From Streptosporangium sp. NBC_01495 (GTDB taxonomy: Bacteria; Actinomycetota; Actinomycetes; Streptosporangiales; Streptosporangiaceae): a stretch of 64,000 nt of DNA. The notes under the pieces were generated by a model, which was not told the origin of the DNA, did not search any database, and worked only from the letters and a program-made list of their open reading frames with translations. The translations under genes and the position numbers were made by a program. Of this stretch, positions 33,633 through 42,995 are shown in pieces. The stretch covers positions 6,510,001-6,574,000 of the forward strand of contig NZ_CP109430.1 of NCBI RefSeq assembly GCF_036250735.1. Reading direction: 5' to 3'. The stretch's first letter is position 1. Each line of letters opens with the position of its first letter.

Positions 33633-33815
33633 CTGGGGATCGTGACAGCAAGACACCTGGCCGAACAAGGTTCTGTTCTGTTTCGTGACCCGGGGTTGTG
33701 CCCGCGCACAACCGGCACCCGTCCCGCATGGGCACCCGCCCCGACTTCACCCCGCCCTCTGGACGCCGGTGAAGCACCTCGGTTGGGTGCGTTCATCGGC
33801 TGTCAGGAGGCACAC

Positions 33816-34634
33816 ATGGACGTGCACGACCCCCGCCCGCCCGAAGATTACGGGCTGGTCGTCAGGGATCTGGCGGTGGGTTACGGCCCGGTCCTGGCCC
33901 TGCGGGGTGTCTCGCTGGACGTCCCGCGCGGCTCGGTCGTCGCGGTGCTCGGCGGCAACGGCGCGGGGAAGTCGACCCTGCTGCGCGCCGTGTCGGGCAC
34001 CCTGGGGTTCCACCGGGGCGGGATCACCGCGGGCGAGGTCGGGTTCGGCGGTACGCGGCTGTCCGGCACCGCCACCTCGGCCGTCGTGGCGAGGGGCGTC
34101 GTCCAGGTACCCGAGGGGCGCAGGGTCTTCGCGCGGATGACGGTCGAGGAGAACCTGCGGGCCGGCGCCCTCGGCGCGCCCGACCGGCGGTCGGCGGCCG
34201 AGACGAGGGAGAGGGTTCTCGCGCTCTTCCCCGTGCTCGCCGAGCGCGCCGGACAGCGCGCGGGGCTGCTGTCCGGGGGCGAGCAGCAGATGCTCGCCAT
34301 CGGCCGCGCGCTGATGGCCAGGCCCAGGATGCTGCTGCTGGACGAGCCCACCCTCGGTCTCGCGCCGATGACGGCCGCCAGGATCGCCGACACCGTTCGC
34401 GAGATCAACGCCGGGGGCACCACGGTGCTCCTGGTGGAGCAGAACGCCGCGATGGCCCTCTCCCTGGCCTCGCACGCCTACGTGCTGGAGGTCGGCGAGG
34501 TGGTGCTGTCGGGACCGGCCGCCGAGCTCGCCGCGAGCGACGAGGTGCGCCGCCGCTACCTGGGCATCGAGGACGCGTCCGCCCCGGGGACGCGGGAGGC
34601 CGCTCGCCCGGCCCTGGCGAGGTGGTCCGCGTGA
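33816..34634 (+). CDS. livF: Branched-chain amino acid-type ABC transporter ATPase LivF
   Basis: A 272-residue ATPase with Walker A GGNGAGKSTLLRAV, signature LLSGGEQQMLAIGRAL, Walker B MLLLDEPTLGLAP, and the LivF-type LLVEQN at the H-loop position. AGGAGG precedes the ATG by 6 nt. First gene of a five-gene operon in which each gene overlaps or nearly touches the next. The order F-G-H-M-K, with the binding protein last, differs from the common K-H-M-G-F. Confidence 0.93.
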   Translation: MDVHDPRPPEDYGLVVRDLAVGYGPVLALRGVSLDVPRGSVVAVLGGNGAGKSTLLRAVSGTLGFHRGGITAGEVGFGGTRLSGTATSAVVARGVVQVPEGRRVFARMTVEENLRAGALGAPDRRSAAETRERVLALFPVLAERAGQRAGLLSGGEQQMLAIGRALMARPRMLLLDEPTLGLAPMTAARIADTVREINAGGTTVLLVEQNAAMALSLASHAYVLEVGEVVLSGPAAELAASDEVRRRYLGIEDASAPGTREAARPALARWSA

Positions 34635-35569
34635 GTGACACATACCAACCGGGCGGTATGGACACTTCCATTCCCCGGCTCGACGTGCGTGACGTGACCG
34701 TGCGCTTCGCCGGGCTCACCGCGCTGGACGCGGTCGGCTTCAGCGTCGAGCCCGGCAGCGTCCACGCGGTGATCGGGCCCAACGGGGCGGGCAAGTCGAC
34801 CTGCTTCAACGTCCTGTCGGGCGTCTACCGGGCCACCTCGGGCAGCGTGCGGTTCGGCGACGCGGAGCTGACCTCCCTGGCCCCGCACCGCATCGCCGCC
34901 CTGGGTGTGGCGCGCACCTTCCAGAACATCGCCCTGTCGCCGCGCCTGTCGGTGCGGGACAACCTCATGCTCGGCCGCCACCGGCTGACCCGCGCCGGGT
35001 TCCTCTCGGCCGGGCTGCGGCTGCCGCAGGCCCGGCGCGAGGCGGCCGCGCACGGCGAGCGGGTGACCGAGATCGCGGCGTTCGTCGGGCTCTCCGAACG
35101 GCTGGCCACACCCGTCGGGCTGCTGCCGTACGGCGTGCAGAAGCGCGTGGAGCTGGCACGGGCCCTGTGCATGGAGCCCCGGCTGCTGCTGCTGGACGAG
35201 CCGGTCGCCGGGATGACCGGTGGCGAGCGCCGCGACATGGCCCAGCTGATCGTCGCGGTACGGGAGAGCCTCGGCATCTCGATCCTGCTGGTCGAGCACG
35301 ACATGGGGATCGTGATGCGGCTCGCCGACGCGGTGACGGTCCTGGACTTCGGCAGGCGCATCGCGGACGGGCCTCCGGGCCGGGTGCAGAACGACCCCGA
35401 GGTGATCCGCGCCTACCTTGGCGCGGCGGCGGAAGGCGCCGCGATCAAGGACACGACGGCCGGAAACGCCAAAAGCGCCACCGCCCGGAGCACCGAAGAC
35501 GAGAACACGACCGCCGAGACCGTCAAGGACGAGGGCGCGACGGGCAAGGACGAGGAGGTCGCCTCGTGA
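34631..35569 (+). CDS. livG: ABC transporter ATPase LivG
   Basis: A 312-residue ATPase. Walker A is GPNGAGKSTCFNVLSG, the Q-loop RTFQNIALS, Walker B LLLLDEPVAGM, and the H-loop LLVEHDM. The GTG at 34631 overlaps the livF stop (GTGA); an upstream GTG (34622) and a downstream ATG (34658) are alternatives. The C-terminus carries about 45 extra residues rich in Ala, Thr, Lys and Glu after the normal end, a non-conserved tail. Confidence 0.92.
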   Translation: MSDTYQPGGMDTSIPRLDVRDVTVRFAGLTALDAVGFSVEPGSVHAVIGPNGAGKSTCFNVLSGVYRATSGSVRFGDAELTSLAPHRIAALGVARTFQNIALSPRLSVRDNLMLGRHRLTRAGFLSAGLRLPQARREAAAHGERVTEIAAFVGLSERLATPVGLLPYGVQKRVELARALCMEPRLLLLDEPVAGMTGGERRDMAQLIVAVRESLGISILLVEHDMGIVMRLADAVTVLDFGRRIADGPPGRVQNDPEVIRAYLGAAAEGAAIKDTTAGNAKSATARSTEDENTTAETVKDEGATGKDEEVAS

Positions 35570-36456
35570 TCACTTTTCTCGAACTCCTGGTGAACGGGAT
35601 CTCCGTCGGGGCCGTGTACGCGCTGATCGCCCTGGGTTTCGTCATCATCTTCAAGGCGACCGAGGTGGTGAACTTCGCGCACGCCTCACTGCTGCTGGTC
35701 GGCGGCTTCATCGTGGCCAAGGCGCACCCGTCGGTCGGCTTCTGGACCGCCCTGCTGCTCGGCGTCGCCGGAGCCGCCGTCGTGGGCGCCCTGATCGAGT
35801 TCCTGATCATCCGTAGGGCGAACGTCGCCTCGCACAGCGTCCTCGCGATCGTGACGATCGGCGTCGACATCGTGCTGACGACCGAGCTGACGAGACAGAT
35901 CGGCACCGACGTGCTCGCCCTGGGCGACCCGTGGCGCGACCGGGTGCTGCATCTGGGAGCCGTCAGCGTCGCCCAGACCCGGGTGGTCGCGCTCGCCGTC
36001 GCGGCGGCCCTGATCGCCGCCTTCCTGCTGGCGTTCAAGTACACGAACTGGGGCATCGCCATGCGTGCCACCGCGGAGGACGCGGAGACCGCCGCGCTGA
36101 TGGGCGTGCGGCGCGGGCGGGTCTCGATGGGGGCCTGGGCGGTCGCCGGAGCGCTCGCCGCCGTCGCCGCGCTCTTCCTGTGCGTCTTCCCCACCCCGGG
36201 GCTGGACCGCAGCACCACGTTCGCGGCGATGAAGGCGTTCCCCGCGGCGATCCTCGGCGGCCTCGACTCCACCACGGGAGCGCTGGCCGGGGGGCTGATA
36301 ATCGGCGTCACCGAGGCCATGATGAGCGGCTACCAGAACGACCTGGCCTTCCTCGGCCGGGGCATCGGCGACGTCGCGCCGTTCCTCGTGATGATCGTGG
36401 TCCTGCTCATCCGCCCCGCCGGGCTGTTCGGGACGAGGGAGCTGGCACGTGTCTAA
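35566..36456 (+). CDS. livH: ABC transporter permease LivH
   Basis: A 296-residue permease with eight or so membrane helices. The start FLELLVNGISVGAVYALIAL and EVVNFAHASLLLVGGF, then the cytoplasmic EAA-like loop WGIAMRATAEDAETAALMGV, are typical of LivH. The GTG overlaps the livG stop. It pairs with LivM to form the membrane channel. Confidence 0.93.
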   Translation: MITFLELLVNGISVGAVYALIALGFVIIFKATEVVNFAHASLLLVGGFIVAKAHPSVGFWTALLLGVAGAAVVGALIEFLIIRRANVASHSVLAIVTIGVDIVLTTELTRQIGTDVLALGDPWRDRVLHLGAVSVAQTRVVALAVAAALIAAFLLAFKYTNWGIAMRATAEDAETAALMGVRRGRVSMGAWAVAGALAAVAALFLCVFPTPGLDRSTTFAAMKAFPAAILGGLDSTTGALAGGLIIGVTEAMMSGYQNDLAFLGRGIGDVAPFLVMIVVLLIRPAGLFGTRELARV

Positions 36457-37624
36457 GAAGGTCGTCCTCTCCTGCGTCGCGCTGGTCGCGGTGGCCGTCG
36501 CCGTACCGTTCTACCTGGAGGGCTTCTGGCTGCAGGCCGGGCTCTTCGCGATGTCGGCGGCGATCGGCGCGATCGGCATCAACCTGCTCACCGGCGCCAC
36601 CGGGCAGCTGTCCATGGGCCACGCGTTCTTCCTCGCGGTCGGCGCGTACGCCTACGTCTACTTCGCCTCTGAGCCGGAGGGCGGCGCGCACGCCCTCGGC
36701 GGCCTGGGCCTGCCCACGCCCGTGGCGGCGCTGCTCGCGGTGCTCGCGGCGGGCGTCGCGGGCGGGGTGTTCAGCCCCATCGCGGGACGCCTGAAAGGCG
36801 CCTACCTCGGCATCGCCACCCTCGCGCTGATCTTCGTCGGCCAGCACGTGCTGTTCAACGCCGAACCCGTGACGGGCGGCTACAACGGGCGGGCGGTGCC
36901 GCCGATGGAGCTGTTCGGGTTCGCGTTCGCCGACACCCCCGAGCTGGTGGTGGCCCAGGTGCCGTTCGGTTCGCTGGAGCGGCTCTGGTTCCTGGGGCTG
37001 GTCCTGCTGACCGGCGCGGCGCTGTTCGCCCGCGGGGTGCTGCGCGGCCGTCCCGGGCGGGCCATGAACACCATCCGCGACCACGAGATCGCGGCCGGGG
37101 TGATGGGCGTGCCGGTGGCCCGCTACCGCGCCGGGGTGTTCGTGCTGTCGTCGATGTACGGAGGGCTGGCCGGCGTCCTGATCGCACTGGTCTTCCAGCG
37201 CACCGTGCCCGACTACTTCGGCCTGCTGCTCTCCCTCGACTACCTGGCGATGATCATCATCGGCGGTCTCGGCTCCGTCGCGGGCGCGGTGATCGGCGCG
37301 TTCTTCATCTCGATGCTCCCCCAGCTGCTCAGCCGCTACAGCGACGCCCTGCCGCTGGTGGCCGAGCCGGGCTCGGGCGGGGTGTCGCCCGCCGAGGCGG
37401 CCCGCATCCTGTACGGCGCCGCCGTCGTCGTCATCGTCCTCTTCCTACCCGGCGGGCTGCTCGGCCTCGCCGGACGCCTGCGCGTGGCCGCCGGCCGCCG
37501 GAGGCTCACCCCCGCCTCCGCTCCCCCGGCCTCCGCGACTTCCCCGACGACCGCGACGACCGCGACGACCGCGACGACGAAGACCCCGCCGTCCCCCTCC
37601 CCCTCTCCCGACACAAGGAACTGA
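36449..37624 (+). CDS. livM: ABC transporter permease LivM
   Basis: A 391-residue permease. INLLTGATGQLSMGHAFFLA near residue 45, the coupling loop GRAMNTIRDHEIAAGVMGVP, and IIIGGLGSVAGAVIGAFF are LivM marks. GTG start within the livH 3' end (8-bp overlap). The last 45 residues are a low-complexity Ala/Thr/Pro/Ser tail with repeated ACGACCGCG codons, unlike most LivM proteins. Confidence 0.92.
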   Translation: MSKKVVLSCVALVAVAVAVPFYLEGFWLQAGLFAMSAAIGAIGINLLTGATGQLSMGHAFFLAVGAYAYVYFASEPEGGAHALGGLGLPTPVAALLAVLAAGVAGGVFSPIAGRLKGAYLGIATLALIFVGQHVLFNAEPVTGGYNGRAVPPMELFGFAFADTPELVVAQVPFGSLERLWFLGLVLLTGAALFARGVLRGRPGRAMNTIRDHEIAAGVMGVPVARYRAGVFVLSSMYGGLAGVLIALVFQRTVPDYFGLLLSLDYLAMIIIGGLGSVAGAVIGAFFISMLPQLLSRYSDALPLVAEPGSGGVSPAEAARILYGAAVVVIVLFLPGGLLGLAGRLRVAAGRRRLTPASAPPASATSPTTATTATTATTKTPPSPSPSPDTRN

Positions 37625-37628
37625 TGAC

Positions 37629-38909
37629 ATGAAAATCCCAAGAACCCCGGTCCGACACGTCGCGGCGCTCGCCGCCCTGGCCCTGGCCGTCACCTCGTGC
37701 GCCAGCGAGAAGGCCACCGGGGGCAGCGGGGGCGCCGCCCCCTCCGTCGTCGGGGGGGACGGCGTGAAGACGGGGCCCGGCGTCACCGCCGACAGGATCA
37801 CGATCGGTCTCATGACCGACCTCACCGGCCCGTACGCCTCGTTCGGCAAGAGCCTGACCCAGGCGCAGCAGCTGTACTTCGAGCAGACGAACGCGGCCGG
37901 GGGCGTGTGCGGGCGGCAGCTGGAGGCCCTGGTGCGCGACCACGGCTATGACGCGCAGAAGGCGGTCGCGGCCTACACCGAGATCGCCCCGAAGGTGGTG
38001 GCGATCGCCCACTTCGTCGGCTCGCCCATGGTCAACGCACTCAAACAGCGCATCGAGACCGACCAGATGCTCACCATCCCGCAGGCCTGGGCGACCGGGC
38101 TGCTCGGCAGCAGGTCCATCCAGGTCACCGGGACGACCTACGACATCGACATGATCAACGGAGTGGACTTCCTGGCCAGGGAGAAGGGCATCGGGTCCGG
38201 GGACAGGATCGGTCACCTGTACTTCGAGGGCGACTACGGCGAGAGCGCGCTGAACGGCTCCAAATACGCGTCCGAGAAGCTCGGCCTCACGCTCGTGGAG
38301 CAGAAGATCAAGGCCACCGACCAGGACATGAGCGCCCAGGTCGCCGCGTTCAAGGCGGAGGGCGTCAAGGCCGTCCTGGTCTCCGTCGGCCCCAAGCAGA
38401 CCGCCTCGCTCGTCGGCGTCTCGCTCGCCAAGGGCATGGACGTGCCGTTCGTCGGCAGCAACTCGGCCTACTCCCCGCAGCTGCTGCCCACCCCGGCCGG
38501 GCCCGCCCTGCTGAAGGACTTCTACTACATGACCGCCGGCACGCCGATCAGCTCCGACATGCCCGCCATGAAGAAGCTGGCCGCCGACTACGCGGCGAAG
38601 TATCCGGACACCGCCATCGACAGCGGCGTCCCCTCGGGCTACTCGGCGGCGGCGATCGTCGTCGACGCGCTCAAGAAGGCGTGCGAGGGCAAGGACCTGA
38701 CCCGGGGCGCCGTGGTCGCCGCGCACCGCGGCCGGTCGGCCTGGGGCGCGGAGTTCGGCACGGTCATGGACTTCACCACGTTCGACAAGCCCGCCTCGCT
38801 GCTGTCGTACGTGGCCAAGCCGGACAAGACCGCCCTGGGCGGCGCGGTCGTCTTCAAGGAGGCCGCGACGTCCGACCTGGCCAAGGAGTACCGGGTCCCG
38901 GTGGGCTGA
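37629..38909 (+). CDS. Substrate-binding lipoprotein of the Liv-type ABC transporter
   Basis: A 426-residue extracellular binding protein with a lipoprotein signal (ALAALALAVTSCASE; lipidated Cys about 25). The periplasmic-binding fold follows: ITIGLMTDLTGPYASFGKSL, AYTEIAPKVVAIAHFVGSP, and YFEGDYGESALNG. It ends the operon. The ligand is not predictable; these receptors bind amino acids, amides, urea or small aromatics. The neighbouring Xaa-Pro aminopeptidase hints at amino acid or peptide use. Confidence 0.9.
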   Translation: MKIPRTPVRHVAALAALALAVTSCASEKATGGSGGAAPSVVGGDGVKTGPGVTADRITIGLMTDLTGPYASFGKSLTQAQQLYFEQTNAAGGVCGRQLEALVRDHGYDAQKAVAAYTEIAPKVVAIAHFVGSPMVNALKQRIETDQMLTIPQAWATGLLGSRSIQVTGTTYDIDMINGVDFLAREKGIGSGDRIGHLYFEGDYGESALNGSKYASEKLGLTLVEQKIKATDQDMSAQVAAFKAEGVKAVLVSVGPKQTASLVGVSLAKGMDVPFVGSNSAYSPQLLPTPAGPALLKDFYYMTAGTPISSDMPAMKKLAADYAAKYPDTAIDSGVPSGYSAAAIVVDALKKACEGKDLTRGAVVAAHRGRSAWGAEFGTVMDFTTFDKPASLLSYVAKPDKTALGGAVVFKEAATSDLAKEYRVPVG

Positions 38910-38918
38910 CCCCGGTCC

Positions 38919-38961
38919 GCGGTGCGGCTCCGTAACCCGCCAGGGGTGCGGGCCGCACCGC
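38919..38961 (+). terminator. Candidate terminator of the liv operon
   Basis: Perfect 10-bp arms (GCGGTGCGGC and its complement) around 23 nt, 10 bp after the last liv stop. No T run. Confidence 0.5.
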
Positions 38962-39010
38962 TCCGAGCTAGCGTGTCGGCATCCAGAAGACCTCCGCGCC
39001 CGGGGACACG

Positions 39011-40435
39011 ATGACCCAGAAGCTCAACACCGGCAGTCACGACCTGCCGGTCTCCGACGCCCTCGCCGCGTTCATGAACACCGGCTGGGCCGACACGCAC
39101 CGCGACGACCTGGCCCCGCTGCCGCAGGCCGCCTACACCGCCAAGCGGCGTGCCGCGCTCGCCGCCCGCTTTCCCGGCGAGCGGCTGGTCGTCCCCTCCG
39201 GCACGCTCAAGGCGCGCAGCAACGACAGCGACTACCGGTTCCGGGCGCACAGCGCCTTCGCCTACCTCACCGGCGACCAGGAGCCCGACGACGTGCTGGT
39301 CGTCGAGCCCTCCGGGGAGGCCACGCTGTTCCTGCGCCCCCGCTCGCCGCGGTCGGCGCCGGGACAGGCCGGACAGGAGTTCTACCGCGACCGCCGCTAC
39401 GGCGAGTTCTGGGTGGGCCGCCGTCCCGACCTGGCCGAGGCGGAGGCTCTCCACCAGATCGCCTGCGCGCCGATCGACAGGCTGGGCGACGCGCTCGGCG
39501 GGCCCGCGCGGGTGCTGCGCGGGGTGGACGCGTCCGTCGACGGACGGGTCTCGCCCGGCGGCGGTGACGACGAGCTGGAGACGTTCCTGTCCGAGATGCG
39601 GCTGGTCAAGGACGAGTGGGAGATCGCCGAGCTGCAGTTCTCGGTCGACGCGACCACGCGCGGGTTCGAGGACGTGGCGCGGGCCCTGCCCGCCGCGCTG
39701 GGGCACCGGCGCGGCGAGCGCTACCTGGAGGGGATCTTCGGCCTCCGCGCCCGCCTGGAGGGCAACGCGGTCGGCTACGACAGCATCGTGGCCTCCGGCG
39801 CCAACGCGTGCGTGCTGCACTGGATCCGCAACGACGGGCGGCTGGATGGCAACGGGCTGCTGCTCCTCGACGCGGGCGTGGAGACCGATCATCTCTACAC
39901 CGCCGACATCACCAGGACCCTCCCGCTGTCCGGGCGCTTCAGCCCGGTCCAGCGCCAGGTCTACGAGCTGGTGTACGAGGCCCAGGAGGCGGCGATCGCC
40001 ACCCTGCGCCCCGGTGCGAGCTTCCGCGACTTCCACCGCGCGGCCATGCGGGTCATCGCGGAGGGACTGCACGACTGGGGCGTGCTGAAGATCGGCGCGG
40101 ACGAGGCGATGGAGCCGGAGAGCGGCCTGTACCGCCGCTACACGCTGTGCAGCAGCGGCCACATGCTCGGCATGGACGTGCACGACTGCGCCAGGGCCCG
40201 CGCGGAGGTCTATCTGGACGGCGTGCTGGAGGAAGGACAGGTGCTGACCGTCGAGCCCGGCCTCTACCTGCAGCCGGACGACCTGACGCTGCCGCCGGAG
40301 CTGCGCGGCATCGGCGTGCGCATCGAGGACGACCTCGTCGTCACCGCCGACGGCGCCCGCCTCATGTCGTCCGGGCTGCCCCGCCACCCGGACGAGGTGG
40401 AGAGGTGGATGGAGGCCTCAGGCATCGCGGGCTGA
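39011..40435 (+). CDS. pepP: Xaa-Pro aminopeptidase (M24B)
   Basis: A 474-residue cytoplasmic metallopeptidase removing N-terminal residues before proline. The five metal ligands are visible: Asp in LLLLDAGVETD, Asp in TADITRT, His in SSGHMLGMDVHD, Glu in TVEPGLYL and Glu in GVRIEDDLVV. The N-terminal creatinase-like domain has FAYLTGDQEPDD. The 3' end overlaps the convergent CDF gene by 18 bp. Confidence 0.95.
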   Translation: MTQKLNTGSHDLPVSDALAAFMNTGWADTHRDDLAPLPQAAYTAKRRAALAARFPGERLVVPSGTLKARSNDSDYRFRAHSAFAYLTGDQEPDDVLVVEPSGEATLFLRPRSPRSAPGQAGQEFYRDRRYGEFWVGRRPDLAEAEALHQIACAPIDRLGDALGGPARVLRGVDASVDGRVSPGGGDDELETFLSEMRLVKDEWEIAELQFSVDATTRGFEDVARALPAALGHRRGERYLEGIFGLRARLEGNAVGYDSIVASGANACVLHWIRNDGRLDGNGLLLLDAGVETDHLYTADITRTLPLSGRFSPVQRQVYELVYEAQEAAIATLRPGASFRDFHRAAMRVIAEGLHDWGVLKIGADEAMEPESGLYRRYTLCSSGHMLGMDVHDCARARAEVYLDGVLEEGQVLTVEPGLYLQPDDLTLPPELRGIGVRIEDDLVVTADGARLMSSGLPRHPDEVERWMEASGIAG

Positions 40436-41383
40436 GCGGCCGGGGGTGGGGTCGAGGAAGACCTGCGCCACCGGGGGGAACCGCTCCTTGAGCGTGCGTT
40501 CCACCCGGTCGGCGGCCCGCTCCAGCCCCGCCCCCGTGGTGTCGTCCACGAAGTCGACGCGGGCCGCGACCAGTATCTCGCCGGGCCCCAGCATCATGGT
40601 CAGGAGCTCGACCACGTTCTCGACCTCGGGCATGGCGGCGATCTCCTCCCTGATCCGTTCCGTCAGCCCCTCGGGCGCGGACTGGCCGATCAGCAGGGAG
40701 ACGTTGGTGCGGATGAGGTGGATCGCGACCCACAGGAGCAGCAGGCCGATCACCACGGAGGCGGTCCCGTCCCAGACGGACGAGCCGGTCAGCTGGGAGG
40801 CCAGCAGGCCGGCCGCGGCGATCAGCAGCCCGGCCAGGGCGGCCGCGTCCTCGAAGAGCACGGCCTTCAGCGCCGTGTCGGAGGTCCTGGCGACGTAGGA
40901 GTGCGGGCTCACCTCATGGCGGCGGGCCTCCCCCCGCACCTGTGTGAGGGCCCTGCGGAACGAGATCCCCTCGATCACGAACGAGACCGCGAGGACCACG
41001 TACGAGACCGTCAGGTCGGTGAGCCTCTCCCCGGTGAGGATCTCGTGCACCCCGTGGGTGATGGAGAATCCGGCTCCGCCGATGAGGGTGGCGAAGGCCG
41101 CCATCAGCGCCCAGAAGAACCCCGCCTTGCCGTAGCCGAACGGGTGCCGCGCGTCGGCGGGATGCCCGCTCCTGCGCACCGCGACGAACAGCAGGGCCTC
41201 GGTGACGGTGTCCGCGGCCGAGTGGGCGGCCTCGGACAGCATCGCCGACGAACCGCTGACCAGACCGGCGACCAGCTTGGCCACCGCGATCGCGAGGTTG
41301 GCCAGACCCGCCACGACCACCGTGGCGAGGCTTTCCGAACCGCCCTTGTCGCCGTCCACCCCATTTTCCGTCATTTCCGGCAT
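40418..41383 (-). CDS. Cation diffusion facilitator transporter
   Basis: A 321-residue CDF exporter. Six helices; the helix II metal site reads SSAMLSEAAHSAADT (S-x-x-x-x-S-x-x-H-S-x-x-D form) and the helix V site FEDAAALAGL. FGYGKAGFFWALMAAF is a family motif. The C-terminal cytoplasmic domain has the ferredoxin-like fold. The metal (Zn, Fe, Mn or Co) is not predictable; the E-D-A-A-A-L helix V variant is common in FieF-distant actinobacterial members. ATG at 41383. Confidence 0.9.
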   Translation of the reverse strand: MPEMTENGVDGDKGGSESLATVVVAGLANLAIAVAKLVAGLVSGSSAMLSEAAHSAADTVTEALLFVAVRRSGHPADARHPFGYGKAGFFWALMAAFATLIGGAGFSITHGVHEILTGERLTDLTVSYVVLAVSFVIEGISFRRALTQVRGEARRHEVSPHSYVARTSDTALKAVLFEDAAALAGLLIAAAGLLASQLTGSSVWDGTASVVIGLLLLWVAIHLIRTNVSLLIGQSAPEGLTERIREEIAAMPEVENVVELLTMMLGPGEILVAARVDFVDDTTGAGLERAADRVERTLKERFPPVAQVFLDPTPGRSARDA

Positions 41384-41533
41384 ACGGTTACTTTACGTGC
41401 ACCTCACCCCTTACCCCCCAGTGGTGGCGCGGCCGATCCCGCCTGGTCACCGGGGTGGGACCGGCGGCGGGGAAACGTGCGGGTTCCGCCACGTCGCCGG
41501 ACCACTACCACGAGCGATCGGCGCCTTCTGAGG

Positions 41534-41547
41534 TAGATTCTGATCTA
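41534..41547. promoter_or_regulatory. Palindrome upstream of the MarR gene
   Basis: Perfect inverted repeat TAGAT-TCTG-ATCTA. It lies about 105 bp before the preferred GTG start of the MarR gene and overlaps the earlier in-frame ATG at 41547. MarR proteins bind such palindromes and often repress themselves; the link is inferred from position. Confidence 0.45.
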
Positions 41548-41651
41548 TGACCCTGAAGCAAGCCCCGCCCGGCGAGCGGAGTGGTCGGCTGGGGGACGGA
41601 CCCGTCGCAGTCGCGACCACCCGCGCGGTGAACGAAAGTGGTGAGCGACCG

Positions 41652-42116
41652 GTGAACGACCAGGAGCCCCGCTGGCTGTCCTCCGTCGAGCAACGGGCAT
41701 GGCGCGCCCACCTCGCCGCGCACAAGCTCCTCGACCATCGCCTCGACCGTGAGCTCCAGCCCTTCGGGCTCTCGGTCAACGACTACGAGATCCTGGTGAA
41801 CCTGTCGGAGATCCCCGGTCACCGCATGCGGATGAGCGATCTGGCGGAGGCCACGATCCAGTCCCGCAGCCGCCTGTCACACCAGATCTCCCGGATGGAG
41901 GCCGCCGGCCTGGTCGCCAGGGAGACCTGCGCCGACGACCGGCGCGGCACCTTCGCCGTCCTCACCGAGCACGGCTGGGCCACCATCCAGAAGGTCGCGC
42001 CACACCACGTGGCCGGCGTGCGCCGGCATTTCATCGACCTGCTCACCGACGAACAGCTGATCGAGCTGGAGGCGGCGTACGCACCGGTGGTGGAGCACCT
42101 CAAGAGCATCCGCTGA
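41652..42116 (+). CDS. MarR-family transcriptional regulator
   Basis: A 154-residue winged-helix regulator. RWLSSVEQRAWRAHLAAHKL is the usual first helix, MRMSDLAEATIQSRSRLSHQ the recognition region, and the wing is ETCADDRRGTFAVLTEHG with the conserved D-x-R. The GTG at 41652 matches the family start; an in-frame ATG at 41547 would add 35 unrelated residues. It lies 198 bp before the lprG-like operon on the same strand, whose promoter region has another palindrome. Confidence 0.88.
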   Translation: MNDQEPRWLSSVEQRAWRAHLAAHKLLDHRLDRELQPFGLSVNDYEILVNLSEIPGHRMRMSDLAEATIQSRSRLSHQISRMEAAGLVARETCADDRRGTFAVLTEHGWATIQKVAPHHVAGVRRHFIDLLTDEQLIELEAAYAPVVEHLKSIR

Positions 42117-42268
42117 CGCGAGCCCCCACGAGCCGACGAGTGAAGCTCTCAAGGACGTCCAGGAGCGACACCGGGAGGGTGCGGCTCTCAGGGGCTTCCA
42201 GGAACCTTCCGCCGACGCGAAACCGACGGGTGGGCCCCTCGAAGGCGTCCGCCGACGCGAAACCGATA

Positions 42269-42294
42269 CCGGTCGTTACTCGTTAGTAGACCGG
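42269..42294. promoter_or_regulatory. Candidate operator before the LprG-like operon
   Basis: An interrupted palindrome: CCGGTC and GACCGG arms enclose TACT-CGTT-AGTA, itself an inverted repeat. It sits 21-46 bp upstream of the lipoprotein ATG, where a repressor would block transcription. The MarR protein encoded just upstream is the obvious candidate. Confidence 0.5.
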
Positions 42295-42314
42295 AGTGTC
42301 GTTACGATCCGCCC

Positions 42315-42995
42315 ATGTCTGCTCGCCGGATCCTCATCACCGCGGTGATCGCCGCGTCCTTCCTGGTCACCGCGTGCAGCGGCGGTGGTGCCTCCGACGG
42401 CACGACGGCCCTCCCCAACGGAGCCGAGCTGGTCAGGAAGTCCGCGGACGCGACGCGCGCCGTGAAGTCCGCCGCCTTCTCGATGGAGACCGAGGGCACG
42501 CCGCCCGTACCGGTCAAGAAGGCCTCCGGCCGTCTCAGCGGGACCGGCGACGCGGACGGCACCCTCCAGATCGACGTGATGGGCAGCCTCCAGGAGATCA
42601 ACTTCGTGCTGATCGGGGAGACCGTCCACTTCAAGGGCGTGACCGGTGGCTTCCAGCAGATGTCGCGGAGCCAGCTGGCGGCGATCTACGACCCGTCCGC
42701 CATCCTCAACCCGGAGAAGGGCGTCGTGCAGCTGCTGACCAACGCGCTGGACGCGAAGACCCAGGCGGCGGAGAAGCTGGACGGCGTCGACGCCTACCGG
42801 GTCTCGGCGACGCTCTCCCAGCAGGTGCTCGCCACGATGGTGCCCGGTCTCGCCCAGAGCGTCGACGCCGTGCTCTGGATCGACAGGGCCACCAACCGGC
42901 TGCTCAAGGCGGACCTGCCCCTGACCGGAGGCAAGGTGATCGTGGCCTTCAGCGACTACGACGTGCCGGTCCAGGTCACCGCTCCGGCGGAGTGA
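42315..42995 (+). CDS. LppX/LprAFG-family lipoprotein
   Basis: A 226-residue lipoprotein: signal ILITAVIAASFLVTACSGGG with the lipidated Cys near 21. The mature part follows the LprG/LppX pattern (LVRKSADATRAVKSAAFSME, then GRLSGTGDADGTLQIDVMG and LWIDRATNRLLKADLPL), a half-barrel with a hydrophobic lipid pocket. In mycobacteria LprG works with the P55 exporter to carry lipids to the cell surface. Here too a P55-type transporter gene follows, overlapping by 4 bp (GTGA). Confidence 0.87.
   Translation: MSARRILITAVIAASFLVTACSGGGASDGTTALPNGAELVRKSADATRAVKSAAFSMETEGTPPVPVKKASGRLSGTGDADGTLQIDVMGSLQEINFVLIGETVHFKGVTGGFQQMSRSQLAAIYDPSAILNPEKGVVQLLTNALDAKTQAAEKLDGVDAYRVSATLSQQVLATMVPGLAQSVDAVLWIDRATNRLLKADLPLTGGKVIVAFSDYDVPVQVTAPAE

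Noticed and set aside
28429..33777. A 1782-codon minus-strand open frame over the subtilase, CBS and PucR genes
   Set aside because: No domain resemblance; long stop-free antisense frames are expected where codon third positions are nearly all G or C.
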